Of a DNA stretch of 37,747 nt, positions 15,545 to 24,202 are shown piece by piece; the first letter of the stretch is position 1; each line of letters begins with the position of its first letter. Origin of the DNA: Oscillospiraceae bacterium. GTDB lineage: Bacteria > Bacillota > Clostridia > Oscillospirales > Oscillospiraceae. The notes under the pieces are model-generated. The model was not told the DNA's origin. It did not search any database and saw nothing but the letters and a program-made list of their open reading frames with translations. The stretch lies in assembly GCA_024697625.1 (NCBI GenBank), contig JAILFJ010000103.1:1-37747 (forward strand), in the 5' to 3' direction. The translations under genes and the position numbers were made by a program.

Positions 15545-17188
15545 TTATTCGTTGTCTATATCCATCTTCAGCATGAAGATTTCAAATTCCAGATCATCGT
15601 CCTTCGGGAGAAGCGCCGCGGCCTTCTCATACCAGGCGAGTGCCTGTTTTCTCTCTTCTGTCGTGGGTTCTCCCCGGAGCAGCTGCATTGCGAGCAGTTT
15701 CATTGCCTGGGGATCTCCCCGGGCAGCGCTCTTTTCAAGCCCGCCGTCCTCCTCAGCATGCCGGAGCTTTTCACTGAGGATTTCTGCCGGATCTCTGCTC
15801 AGATCCAGTATCTCCTGAACACTGACCGTCTCCGCAGCTTCCGGTTCATCAGACTCATCGTCTCCCTGATATGGTCTGAAGGAAACACGCTCTCCCTCCG
15901 GTGCACTGCAGATCAGTTCCGGACGCTGCGTTCCTGTGACCCGCCGGACAGTAATCTCCTCACCGTCCGTTTCAATCAGGATCCCTGACTGGTCATTTTC
16001 TGTCCGGCCATGCCTGCCATACCAGTCCGCCGCAATCAGCACACCGAGCAGTTTCCTGTAACCGAACAGCAGGGAGAATGCGACGTCTCCCAGGTATCCC
16101 TCTCCGTCAGAGGCAAAATGGCCGTCTTCAAGAAAGTGTTCTACCCCCTCGCAGACTCCGGCCGCTTCGGCACGGACCGGGCTCAGCATCGGTATTCCGA
16201 ATCGATTGTACAGGGACAGCTTCGTGTTCTTCAGGTTTGGCCCGTCGATTTCGATGAGGCAGATAAAAGCCGAATCGATGATCTCGACCGCCGTCTCCGG
16301 CAGCAGCTCTGGCGGAATGCGTTTTAACGGGATGTCCGCCTCCGGCAGCTTCAGCAGGGTATCCACCGTGACGTAGATTCGCTCCACAGACGGCTTCTGC
16401 GGGTGCTGCCAGAGGAAGTCCTTCCGTCTGAAGCTGACAGGAACGACCTTCGGTCCCAGTTCATTCTTTCTCAGTCTTCCGTCCATCAGCAGACGCCCGC
16501 ACTGGAATTGCTCCAGAAACTGCGGCGGCCAGTCAAGCGCATCCCCGACACTCTCTACGTTCAGATACCGCGGTCTGTTCTCCAGTTCCCTGATGGCGCT
16601 TTTCAGCTTCTCTTCGGAAAAGAGTTCATCCTCATAGTATCTTCCCGGCTCTTCAACGAGCCTGCCGTCTTCTGCAAATCTTGCATGAAGAAGTTCCGGT
16701 CGTTCTTCCCCGGATACCGGCTGCGTTTCAACTCCGTCTTCCGAGCAGTATATGTGGATGCCGGAGTGAGCTTCCTGTTCCCGGTAGCTTCCGTCCGAGA
16801 TATGCTTCTGTACATACGGGATCACCAGTCTCCGGATCAGAACCATGCTGCGAAGCCAGCTGTGTTCCTCATCCGTCGGAATTCCGGAAACCTCGATTTC
16901 TCCGTTCAGAAAGTCCTCCGCCTGCTCATGGATCTCTTCCAAGGCCTCCTCATCTGTCTGAAGCTCTGCCGAATCCCTCAGGCTGAGCGTCGGAGGAAAG
17001 AATCTGTCCGCTTTCTGATAGCTCTCCTCGTCGCCGTTCTTCTGGCATCGTACCGTCATGCTGACGTCCGTCAGCTCGATCAGAATATCCGACGCCCAGT
17101 CCGCGTCCGTTCCTTCCGGGAATCCGTTTTCAATAAAGCCCTCAGTCAGCGCATCCGTTGCTTCATCTGTCAGAAATATCGTGACCAT
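15545..17188 (-). CDS. Protein with two copies of the Sel1-partner N-terminal domain
   Basis: A 547-residue acidic protein without a named domain that I recognise. It contains two copies of the N-terminal domain of the following gene. Each copy ends in a similar block: SGIHIY...PVSGEERPELL in the first copy, and SGILIE...VTGTQRPELIC then FRPYQ in the second. The C-terminus has one Sel1-like unit (AARGDPQAMKLLAMQLLRGE...ALAWYEKAA). AAGGAGAGA precedes the ATG at 17188. The layout suggests the two genes arose by duplication of one ancestor and that their products may bind the same partner. It lies downstream of the 1492-residue gene with a 200-base gap. Function unknown. Confidence 0.7.
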   Translation of the reverse strand: MVTIFLTDEATDALTEGFIENGFPEGTDADWASDILIELTDVSMTVRCQKNGDEESYQKADRFFPPTLSLRDSAELQTDEEALEEIHEQAEDFLNGEIEVSGIPTDEEHSWLRSMVLIRRLVIPYVQKHISDGSYREQEAHSGIHIYCSEDGVETQPVSGEERPELLHARFAEDGRLVEEPGRYYEDELFSEEKLKSAIRELENRPRYLNVESVGDALDWPPQFLEQFQCGRLLMDGRLRKNELGPKVVPVSFRRKDFLWQHPQKPSVERIYVTVDTLLKLPEADIPLKRIPPELLPETAVEIIDSAFICLIEIDGPNLKNTKLSLYNRFGIPMLSPVRAEAAGVCEGVEHFLEDGHFASDGEGYLGDVAFSLLFGYRKLLGVLIAADWYGRHGRTENDQSGILIETDGEEITVRRVTGTQRPELICSAPEGERVSFRPYQGDDESDEPEAAETVSVQEILDLSRDPAEILSEKLRHAEEDGGLEKSAARGDPQAMKLLAMQLLRGEPTTEERKQALAWYEKAAALLPKDDDLEFEIFMLKMDIDNE

Positions 17189-17388
17189 ATTATTCTCTCC
17201 TTCTCCGTTAGGTCAGTCCTATTCACCGTCGTCATCGCTGCTGCCGCTGGCGTCGTTCATTGCGAGTGTCATCGCAATATCCGACGAATCGATCTGCCCG
17301 TGTCTTCACCCCCTCTGTTCAGCATCTCTGTCCTCGCCGCGGGCTCTGTCTCCTCCTGTTTTTCAAGGCAGAACTGAACCCCGGGCGT
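17189..17388. other. 200-base gap with no clear gene or promoter
   Basis: I see no good terminator or promoter. On the minus strand a short frame (ATG 17272 to TAG 17219) ends in an acidic Ser/Asp tail (ASGSSDDDGE). It lacks a ribosome binding site and may be the vestige of a lost gene end. Confidence 0.3.
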
Positions 17389-20300
17389 TTACCACTCCAG
17401 CGTGAACTCGTCCATCGGGTCGAAGTCCGAGAAGTGCGTATTCTTGTATTCCAGCAGCTGCGCCAGCACGTTCACCGCATTGCTCTCCTGGGCCAGTCTG
17501 ATAAAGTCCGTGATCTGCGCCAGCGTGAAGCGGTCGAACCACCGGGCAGCACTGATATCGTCCTTTCTGATCCGTCCCGCGACCGTCCCCTTGTCCAGAT
17601 GCACCACGATGTGGTTGACCTGGCGGGTGTACTTTTCAAAGCGGAAATCCGTGATCTCAAAGTCGTTGTTGACCCAGTCGTGATGCCCTTCGACCAGCTT
17701 CAGCCCCGCGCTGCAGCCGGCGAGCGTGATCCGGCTCTGTCCCTCCATGACGATGCCGTGCTTTTCCCTGTTCATCAGCATGTACAGCGGGATCGTGCAG
17801 CCGTCGTATCGTCCCGGCTTCACCAGTGTGGCATCCGCGACCGGCTCCCACACCTGTTCGAAGGGCTGCTTCAGACCTTTCTCGGTGAAGTATTTCTGCC
17901 AGGCCTCGACCGCCTCCCCACTCATCTCCATCGGATGCGCCACACCGACCGGGGCATCCGTCACCTCACAGGCATTGCCGGAAACGTCCCTTGCTGCGCC
18001 CTTCTCATCCAGGATGAAGGTATTACCGTCCTGCTCCCAGACAATCAGCCGTGCCAGCATTCGGAGGACCGGATTCCCGAGATAAGCCTTTTTCCAGTCC
18101 TTTCCGGGTCTGGTCCGGCCGCTCAGGAAGTCTGCGAAGATCTTGTCGTTCCGGGTCTTCGCCGTCGGCCTGATCGTCTTCCTCATGTCGGTGAACTCTT
18201 TGCTCACCGCGTCATACTCTTCGGGATCAGCCCCCTTCTTCGGGACCGACTTCAGCACCTTCCCGTCCGCATCCTGCAGCGTCAGCGTGAGATCCGGGTT
18301 CAGGACTGCCGTGATCATCCTCCCTGCGAGAGTCCAGGTACGCTTTCCGTTTTCGTCCAGACCGAAGTCGCTGATGATGTTGTCCCGGATGCTGTCCGCG
18401 TCTGTCCCGCGCATCTCAGCATAATGCTCCAGCAGTCCGAGAGAGTCTGCATAGCGCATGGCCGTCACGGTACCGTTCAACAGGATCGCTCCGCGCACCC
18501 GGATGATCTGCTCCCGGAGAATTTTGTCTTTCTCCCAGGCCTTCATCTCGTCAATGAGTGCCGTGAGTTCTTCGTCATTGGCAAATACCGCATAGGGAGC
18601 ATACCATGCGGGCCCGTCGATCTTCCGCCATTCTGTCAGGACATCCATCAGCGCTTCGTGGTTCAGTGCCGCCGCCAGTCGGTCCGCCTCTTCTTTCTTG
18701 GAATAGGAGTTCAGAAAGCCTTTTTTATACTCCTTTGGATCGACGTAACCGATTCCGTACATTTCGGCATACTCTCCCGCTGCCGCCAGGACATGGGAGA
18801 ACGACGGAAGTCCGGACATTGCTTTCACTTCTGTCTGCAGCAATGCATCCGGTATCCTGAAAGCCTGCCTTACAATCGTCACCTTCGGCTCTGCCGGTTC
18901 AGCGTCCTCGCGATAGCTCAGCAGCCATTCCGTTGTACCCGGCACCTGTTCCTCCCTCAGAAGATCTCGGATCTTTTCAATTTTTTCCTTCCCGATCACT
19001 GGGAAAGCGGCGACCGCAAAGCGCAGAACTGCTTTCGGGTCCTTTATTTTCTGTTTCCCGACTCGGCTGATCAGAACGTCCGCCACGGCAGTCACATTCT
19101 TCTCCGTCAGTTTTTCTGCTATGGCTGCGAAGTATTTCCCTTTTGCAGTCGAGACCAGCAGTATATTGGCAAACACCTCCGTATCTTCCGGTATGTACGG
19201 TGCAAGACTGTCCGCCGGAAGTTTCTTTCCGGTGTAGACTGCTGCCGGGAGGGCCAGATTTGGACAGTTGATGAAAGCTTTTTTATCGATCTGCGGGGTC
19301 TCTCCCTGCCAGGTAATCGACTGCAGAACACTGCAGTTTCTGAAAGCACCGGCGCCGATCGCCTTCACATATGCGGGCAGTACTGCCTCCCGGATTTCTC
19401 TGTCTGCCCAGATCAGAGTTCCGGATTTTATGATGAATGCCGGCTCTCTTTTGCTTGCCGCTTCTCCATTCTCCATTTTCTGGATGAAAGATTGGAAGAG
19501 ATCAGATTTCAGATTGATTTTCAAAGCGGGGCGAACAGCGAGACTGAGGTTCACGCCGTAGCCGATGAAGTAGATGCTGCCGTCGCTGAGGACAAGAGCG
19601 GCGTTTATACTGTAGTAGCCCGGCGACCGGAGCCACCAACTGGTGCCCGTGGCGCGGTCTCTGTCATCTGTGAAGTACTTCTCCGCTTCTTCGATGCTGA
19701 GAAGAAAGATCTTATCTCTGGTATCGTTTCCGCCTCTGGTTCCGTACTCCGGGTTGTCCGGATTCCTGAGCTCACACTCCAGGATCGCTGCCTTCTCTTT
19801 CTCGGTGAAGGTCTTATCATAGTATTCTTCGTTCAGCCAGGCCCGCAGGCTGCAGTCTTCCCAGCTTATGACTTCACATCTGCTATGGTAGGCCCTTTCG
19901 CAGACTGACTCCTCAGCAATCAGAAGCGCTGTCTCTCCCTGCCGGTCGACTTCAAGAATCCGCCATAACCGCCGGTCCGTCCCCATGCTCAACAGTGCAC
20001 CCGGCTCCAGCTTTTCTGTAATCGAGCCATACCAGATGCTTCCGTCCGGCATGATGCGTTCTTCTGATCTATCTGCGCTCTCTTCTCCCAGAAGCACTTG
20101 TACAGATGGGTCTGCTGTCAGGCTGTCTGTCATGTCCCCGAGTTTTTTCTCCCGCAGCAGATCAAGGAAGCCCCTTACCGCTCCTCCGGTAAGAAGCGGT
20201 GAATCGCTTTTTATGAATTCCACGGCGATTTCCACCTGTTTTTTGGGAGGTTTTTTCAGCCCTTGAAGGTGCTCTGTCATGCATTTCAGAATATCATCTG

Positions 20301-21867
20301 CACTATCTTTGTTCAGTCTCTTTGAAATTGCATTGTTCCAGACCGTACCTCTCTGATACAGGATTACCCAGGCAAGTTCTTCCGTCCCGCAGACGTCCAG
20401 ATGCTCAGCAAAGAAGTCGCAGAGCTTTCCTGCGTTCCGGAACATCTCCTGTGTGTAGTTCAGTTTCTCACAGGCATAGAAAACGTCCTGCCCATATGTA
20501 ATGGCGCCGTTTGTTCCGGTAACAGACACCAGCTGAGCACAGCCCGCGAATGCCTTTTTTCCGATCTTTTTCAGGCTTGACGGAAGCTGTACTGATTTCA
20601 GACTCTTTGCATCCGAAAAGCAGCCTTCACTCAGTTCTTCGATTCCCTCCGAGAGTGTCACACTTGTAAGCCCACTACATCCTGAAAACGCACCCATTCC
20701 GATGCTTCTCAAACCTTCCGGGATCGTGATACTCGTGAGCCCTGTGCACCTTGAGAATGCGTTCATTTCGATGCTCGTCACACTCTCCGGGATCGTGATA
20801 CTCGTAAGCCCTGTGCACCTTGAGAATGCATACATTCCGATGCTCGTCACACTCTCCGGGATCATGATACTCATAAGCCCGCTGCATCCCATGAATGTGC
20901 CATCTCCAATGCTCGTCACACTCTCCGGGAGCGTTATGCTTGTCAGACTGCTACACCCCCGGAATGCGCTCGTCCCGATGCTCGTCACACTCTCCGGGAG
21001 CGTGATACTCGTAAGCCCTGTGCACCCTGAGAATGCGTTCATTCCGATGCTCGTCACACTCTCCGGGATCGTGATACTTGTAAGCCCTGTGCACCCTGAG
21101 AATGCACTCGTTCCGATGCTCGTCACACTCTCCGGGAGCGTGATACTCGTAAGCCCGCTGCATCCCGAAAACGCACTCTCCCCGATGTTCGTCACGCTCT
21201 CCGGGATCATTGCCTCCTTGATATCCGACAGGATACTAATCACTTTCTTATCTTGGATATACAGTTCCGGAACTCTGATAATGATAGATTCAGGAGATTT
21301 GGATAAGATGAAAGACTGGAAGAGATCGGATTCCAGATTGATTTTCAAAGCAGGGCGAACGCCGAGTCGGCCGTTCACGTCGACGCAGATGCTGCCGTCA
21401 GAGTTGACGCTTGCGGCGAGTCTACTGATTAAGCCCGGCGACCGGAGCCACCACGAAGAGCCCGCAGCGCGGTCTCTGTCATCCTTGAAGTACTTCTGCG
21501 CTTCCTCGATACTGAGCAGGAAAACTCTGTCCCTGGTGTCGTTTCCGCCTTTGGTTCCCCACCTTGGTTTATCGGGGTTCTTCAGCTCGCATTCCAGGAT
21601 CGCCGCCTTCTCTTCCTCGGAGAAGGTCTTCTCATAGTATTCTCCGTTCAGCCAGGCCCGCAGGCTGCACTGCTCCCATGTGGTGTCTGCCCACTGATCA
21701 TTGTAGTCTTTCTCACAGACCGGTTTCTCCGCAATCAGGAGCGCCGTCTCTGCCTCCCGGTCCACCTCCAACACCCGCCAGGGCGTTCTCTCTGTTCCGA
21801 GCCACAGAAGTGCTCCCGGCTGGAACTCTGCTCCCCGGTACGTCACTGTTTTTGCTGTCTCTGTCAT
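17389..21867 (-). CDS. Giant DUF6273-LRR-DUF6273-LRR-DUF4132 protein
   Basis: A 1492-residue protein. Residues 10-180 are a DUF6273 domain (SLRAWLNGEYY, VFLLSIEEAQKYF, WWLRSPG, GVRPALKI). Residues 223-406 are eight near-identical 23-residue LRR units, then two diverged units to about 455. A helical linker (LYQRGTVWNNA) resembles the one in the protein at 4241-6571. About residues 635-805 are a second DUF6273 domain, followed by a short LRR_5 stretch (about 825-890). A long helical region and a C-terminal DUF4132 domain follow, with NPVLRMLARLIVWEQ (near 1270), a HPMEM segment and QPFEQVWEPV. It looks like a fusion of a DUF6273-LRR protein with a DUF6273-LRR-DUF4132 protein, both types being present as neighbours. 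AGGAGG precedes the ATG, and the WYL regulator gene ends 52 bases upstream, so co-transcription is likely. No export signal. Function unknown. Confidence 0.85.
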   Translation of the reverse strand: MTETAKTVTYRGAEFQPGALLWLGTERTPWRVLEVDREAETALLIAEKPVCEKDYNDQWADTTWEQCSLRAWLNGEYYEKTFSEEEKAAILECELKNPDKPRWGTKGGNDTRDRVFLLSIEEAQKYFKDDRDRAAGSSWWLRSPGLISRLAASVNSDGSICVDVNGRLGVRPALKINLESDLFQSFILSKSPESIIIRVPELYIQDKKVISILSDIKEAMIPESVTNIGESAFSGCSGLTSITLPESVTSIGTSAFSGCTGLTSITIPESVTSIGMNAFSGCTGLTSITLPESVTSIGTSAFRGCSSLTSITLPESVTSIGDGTFMGCSGLMSIMIPESVTSIGMYAFSRCTGLTSITIPESVTSIEMNAFSRCTGLTSITIPEGLRSIGMGAFSGCSGLTSVTLSEGIEELSEGCFSDAKSLKSVQLPSSLKKIGKKAFAGCAQLVSVTGTNGAITYGQDVFYACEKLNYTQEMFRNAGKLCDFFAEHLDVCGTEELAWVILYQRGTVWNNAISKRLNKDSADDILKCMTEHLQGLKKPPKKQVEIAVEFIKSDSPLLTGGAVRGFLDLLREKKLGDMTDSLTADPSVQVLLGEESADRSEERIMPDGSIWYGSITEKLEPGALLSMGTDRRLWRILEVDRQGETALLIAEESVCERAYHSRCEVISWEDCSLRAWLNEEYYDKTFTEKEKAAILECELRNPDNPEYGTRGGNDTRDKIFLLSIEEAEKYFTDDRDRATGTSWWLRSPGYYSINAALVLSDGSIYFIGYGVNLSLAVRPALKINLKSDLFQSFIQKMENGEAASKREPAFIIKSGTLIWADREIREAVLPAYVKAIGAGAFRNCSVLQSITWQGETPQIDKKAFINCPNLALPAAVYTGKKLPADSLAPYIPEDTEVFANILLVSTAKGKYFAAIAEKLTEKNVTAVADVLISRVGKQKIKDPKAVLRFAVAAFPVIGKEKIEKIRDLLREEQVPGTTEWLLSYREDAEPAEPKVTIVRQAFRIPDALLQTEVKAMSGLPSFSHVLAAAGEYAEMYGIGYVDPKEYKKGFLNSYSKKEEADRLAAALNHEALMDVLTEWRKIDGPAWYAPYAVFANDEELTALIDEMKAWEKDKILREQIIRVRGAILLNGTVTAMRYADSLGLLEHYAEMRGTDADSIRDNIISDFGLDENGKRTWTLAGRMITAVLNPDLTLTLQDADGKVLKSVPKKGADPEEYDAVSKEFTDMRKTIRPTAKTRNDKIFADFLSGRTRPGKDWKKAYLGNPVLRMLARLIVWEQDGNTFILDEKGAARDVSGNACEVTDAPVGVAHPMEMSGEAVEAWQKYFTEKGLKQPFEQVWEPVADATLVKPGRYDGCTIPLYMLMNREKHGIVMEGQSRITLAGCSAGLKLVEGHHDWVNNDFEITDFRFEKYTRQVNHIVVHLDKGTVAGRIRKDDISAARWFDRFTLAQITDFIRLAQESNAVNVLAQLLEYKNTHFSDFDPMDEFTLEW
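20650..21201 (-). repeat. Eight tandem 69-bp units encoding LRRs
   Basis: Eight in-frame copies of a 69-bp unit (23 codons, consensus ESVTSIG..AFSGCTGLTSITIP) lie head to tail in the giant gene. Units 2-4 and 6-7 are nearly identical at DNA level, which implies recent expansion or gene conversion; units 1, 5 and 8 differ more. Repeat number is likely to vary between strains. Confidence 0.9.
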
Positions 21868-21919
21868 GTCCCCTGTCCTCCTCTGGTTTGCTGTATTTCT
21901 GATGCCGATGCTGTCTTTC

Positions 21920-22897
21920 TTATGAGCCGCAGAGCTGCTTTCTCAGGCGATCCTCGTAGGCATCCTTCACCTCCTGCGGACCGACTATCCGAATCATACC
22001 CCCGAATTCGAAGACCCAGGCAAAAAACACCGGGCTGACCGAGACTTCCGCCCTGAAGCGGAAATGCTCTTCATCCACCTGTTCGGTTCTGATCTTCGTG
22101 CCGAAGTGGTCAATCACCGTGTTCATGGCTTCATTGACGCACAGCAGCTCGACGGTTGCATGTTCCTTGTCAAACAGCTGGAAAGCCTTTTCGGCGAAGT
22201 CGCCGATGCTGTACTGCTTCGGTTTCGCTACTGCTTTTTCTGTCAGAAGCTCCGGAACCCGGTAGATCCGGTCCACGCGGAAGGTCGCGATCTTCTGATG
22301 CTTGTCCGACCAGCCGACGACATAATAGAAGTCGCCGTTCCATGTCAGAGTATAGGGGCTGAGTACATACGGTTCCCCGCCGTTCTTCAGCTTTTTCTTC
22401 TTCCCGGCGTGATACTCGAAATAATAAAACTGCACCTTCTGCTTTCGGTTGATCGCGTCATTCAGTGCGTCCATGATGTAGTAGAGGTGCTCATTTCCGG
22501 TCTTGACCCGCCCGGATATGCTGATATTTCGTTTAAGGGAGTCCCGATCGCTGCGGATGGCCAGCGTGGTCAGTTTCTCCGTCAGCTCGCGGCTCTTCTT
22601 CTCGCTGATGAATTTTCCGGATTCCACTGCGTCAATCAGCAGCTTCAGTTCGGGAAGTTCAAACAACTGGGAAGTCACATAGTATCTGTTCTGCGTAGAC
22701 CGGACGACTTCAATCGGGTATCCGGCATCAATCAGCGCGGCAATATCCTTCTGTACCGTAATCCGATAGGAGTCGAGCCCCCAGCGCTCGTTCAGGAGCT
22801 TTACCATCTCCACAATGGTGATGGGATGGGTCTCGTCCGTCTCTGTGCGCAGCAGTTCAAGAATCCGCAGAATTCTGATCCGGCTGTCATTCTCCAT
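21920..22897 (-). CDS. WYL-domain transcriptional regulator
   Basis: A 325-residue protein. I start it at ATG 22897 because GGAGGTGA lies six bases before it; an in-frame ATG 13 codons earlier (22936) has no such site. Residues 5-65 are a helix-turn-helix of the DeoR-like HTH_11 type (RILRILELL...ITVQKDIAALIDAGYPIE). Residues 135-220 are a WYL domain (PYTLTWNGDFYYVVGW and FRVDRI), which in relatives such as PafBC, BrxR and CapW binds a nucleic-acid ligand. The rest is the WCX extension. WYL regulators often control phage-defence genes, usually as repressors. The gene is first in a leftward group with the giant LRR gene 52 bases downstream. A 14-bp palindrome in its promoter suggests self-control. 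Confidence 0.9.
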   Translation of the reverse strand: MENDSRIRILRILELLRTETDETHPITIVEMVKLLNERWGLDSYRITVQKDIAALIDAGYPIEVVRSTQNRYYVTSQLFELPELKLLIDAVESGKFISEKKSRELTEKLTTLAIRSDRDSLKRNISISGRVKTGNEHLYYIMDALNDAINRKQKVQFYYFEYHAGKKKKLKNGGEPYVLSPYTLTWNGDFYYVVGWSDKHQKIATFRVDRIYRVPELLTEKAVAKPKQYSIGDFAEKAFQLFDKEHATVELLCVNEAMNTVIDHFGTKIRTEQVDEEHFRFRAEVSVSPVFFAWVFEFGGMIRIVGPQEVKDAYEDRLRKQLCGS

Positions 22898-22981
22898 GGC
22901 TTCACCTCCAGCATAGCAGAAAAGGACCGGCGGCATTGCGGTTATGCAATTCGTCTGTCCTTTCCATTATTATTCGATATG

Positions 22982-23010
22982 ATTATAACATCCATCAGTA
23001 TGGAACGCAA
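22982..23010 (-). promoter_or_regulatory. Promoter of the WYL gene with palindrome in the spacer
   Basis: On the minus strand TTGCGT (23010-23005), a 17-base spacer and a perfect TATAAT (22987-22982). The palindrome TCCATcagtATGGA (22991-23004) fills most of the spacer, a classic place for a repressor to block RNA polymerase. The WYL protein itself is the obvious candidate binder. Confidence 0.6.
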
Positions 23011-23173
23011 TAGAATCCGGCGTTTCAGATGCTGAATTCCGACAACATCTCAGGGTGGAAATGCAGGGCAGGACGCATCATGGCTTTTCACAATGGATTG
23101 TGCGGAGAAAGCGGTGATCTTTGATGCTGCGGCTGCCCTCCGGCGACCTGGATCCCGGCACATTGCAGGTATG

Positions 23174-23202
23174 GAAAAAGCCCCGGGGGACGGGGCTTTT
23201 TC
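23174..23202 (-). terminator. Terminator of the hydrogenase operon
   Basis: GAAAAAGCCCCG (23174-23185) pairs with CGGGGCTTTTTC (23191-23202) around a 5-base loop. Read on the minus strand the G+C stem ends in a run of five T, 28 bases after the last hydrogenase gene. It is symmetric enough to work in both directions. The bases between here and the WYL promoter show no gene. Confidence 0.85.
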
Positions 23203-23230
23203 GAGTAGTATTATTATTCTCCTGTGGCCG

Positions 23231-24202
23231 TCACATGATGATGGCGTCCTTGGGGCAGACACCCTGGCAGGTCCCGCAGGCGACGCAGCTGTCCTCATCG
23301 AGGGTCCAGGTCTTCGCCTTGCGGTCGACGGTCAGCGCGCCGGCCGGGCAGTTGCGGGCACAGAGCGTGCAGTAGATGCACTTTGCGGGATCCTGGACGG
23401 GCTTTCCGTCATCACGCGGCTCGGGAGGAGCGGCTTCCGCGGGGGCTTCCACGGCAAGTGCTTCCGCAGGAGCTTCTTCTGCGGGGGTCACTGCTGCAGG
23501 AGCCGGGGCCTCTTCAGGAGCGGGAGCTTCCTCGGCGGCTGCTTTGGGTTTTCTGCTCCGCTTCGGCTTCTCCGCCGGGGCTTCCTTCAGTTCCGGCTCG
23601 GCTGCGGCCCTGGCGTCAGCGACGGCAGCAGCGGGGATTTCCGCGGAGGCTGGCGCTTCGGGCGTGGCTGCAGGTGCGGCCTCCGGTGCCGGGGCAGGCG
23701 CTACGGCAGGTGCCGCGGGCTCAGCCGGTTTGGCCTCAGCGGCTGGGGCAGCCTTTGCGGGAGCGGCTGCGGGTTTCGCCTCTGCCGCGGGTTTGGCTTT
23801 CTTCACAGGGGCCTTCTTGATGTAGGTCCCGGTGACGATCAGGGCCTCCTCGCCTTCCTCAAAGCTGGGGGCGTGGAAGTAGTCCGCGACCATGTGATAG
23901 TCATCGGAGAGTTCGATGGCGCCGTGGGTGCAGAAGCTCGCACAGTGGGAGCAGAAGGTGCAGCTTCCCAGGTAGAAGCGGCGGGTGATGCGCTCGCCCT
24001 CCTCGCAGGGTTCGGACACGTGGCTGATGGCCTGTCCGGCACATACGCGCTCGCACATGTTGCAGCTGATGCACTTGTCCGGATGGAACACGATGCGGCC
24101 GCGGTAATTGGGCTTTGCGGGTGCCGGTACGAAGGGATACTCCACCGTGCTGGGCTTTGAGAAGAGCTGGGCGATGGCTTCTTTAACAAATGGGAAATCC
24201 AT
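23231..24202 (-). CDS. NuoI/MbhN-like ferredoxin subunit with Ala/Pro linker and second 2[4Fe-4S] domain
   Basis: A 323-residue subunit. Residues 40-100 carry two CxxCxxCxxxC motifs (CISCNMCERVC at 44-54 and CTFCSHCASFC at 81-91), as in NuoI/MbhN proteins that pass electrons from reduced ferredoxin to the small subunit. Residues 131-270 are an Ala/Pro/Glu/Lys-rich stretch of low complexity. Residues 275-323 are a further ferredoxin domain with CIYCTLCARNCP and CVACGTCQGVCP, giving four predicted [4Fe-4S] clusters in all. Usual NuoI-type subunits are about 120-180 residues and stop after the first domain. The start codon overlaps the stop of the small-subunit gene (TAATG). The long linker resembles the swinging-arm linkers of lipoyl enzymes, so a mobile electron-shuttling domain is possible; that is inference. 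Confidence 0.85.
   Translation of the reverse strand: MDFPFVKEAIAQLFSKPSTVEYPFVPAPAKPNYRGRIVFHPDKCISCNMCERVCAGQAISHVSEPCEEGERITRRFYLGSCTFCSHCASFCTHGAIELSDDYHMVADYFHAPSFEEGEEALIVTGTYIKKAPVKKAKPAAEAKPAAAPAKAAPAAEAKPAEPAAPAVAPAPAPEAAPAATPEAPASAEIPAAAVADARAAAEPELKEAPAEKPKRSRKPKAAAEEAPAPEEAPAPAAVTPAEEAPAEALAVEAPAEAAPPEPRDDGKPVQDPAKCIYCTLCARNCPAGALTVDRKAKTWTLDEDSCVACGTCQGVCPKDAIIM

Noticed and set aside
17219..17272. 17-residue frame ending in an acidic tail
   Set aside because: No ribosome binding site and too short to judge; noted only as a possible vestige in the gap entry.
17260..19908. Very long open frame on the + strand opposite the giant gene
   Set aside because: It lacks a ribosome binding site and family features. 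The minus strand encodes recognisable DUF6273 and DUF4132 domains here, so it is a shadow of their codon use.
20650..21201. Regular direct repeats that could be taken for a CRISPR array
   Set aside because: The period is 69 bases with no repeat/spacer division, and every unit translates to an LRR in the frame of the giant gene.
23093..24160. Gly/Ala-rich open frame on the + strand
   Set aside because: It mirrors the Ala/Pro-rich linker of the ferredoxin subunit, whose Cys motifs are clear on the other strand.
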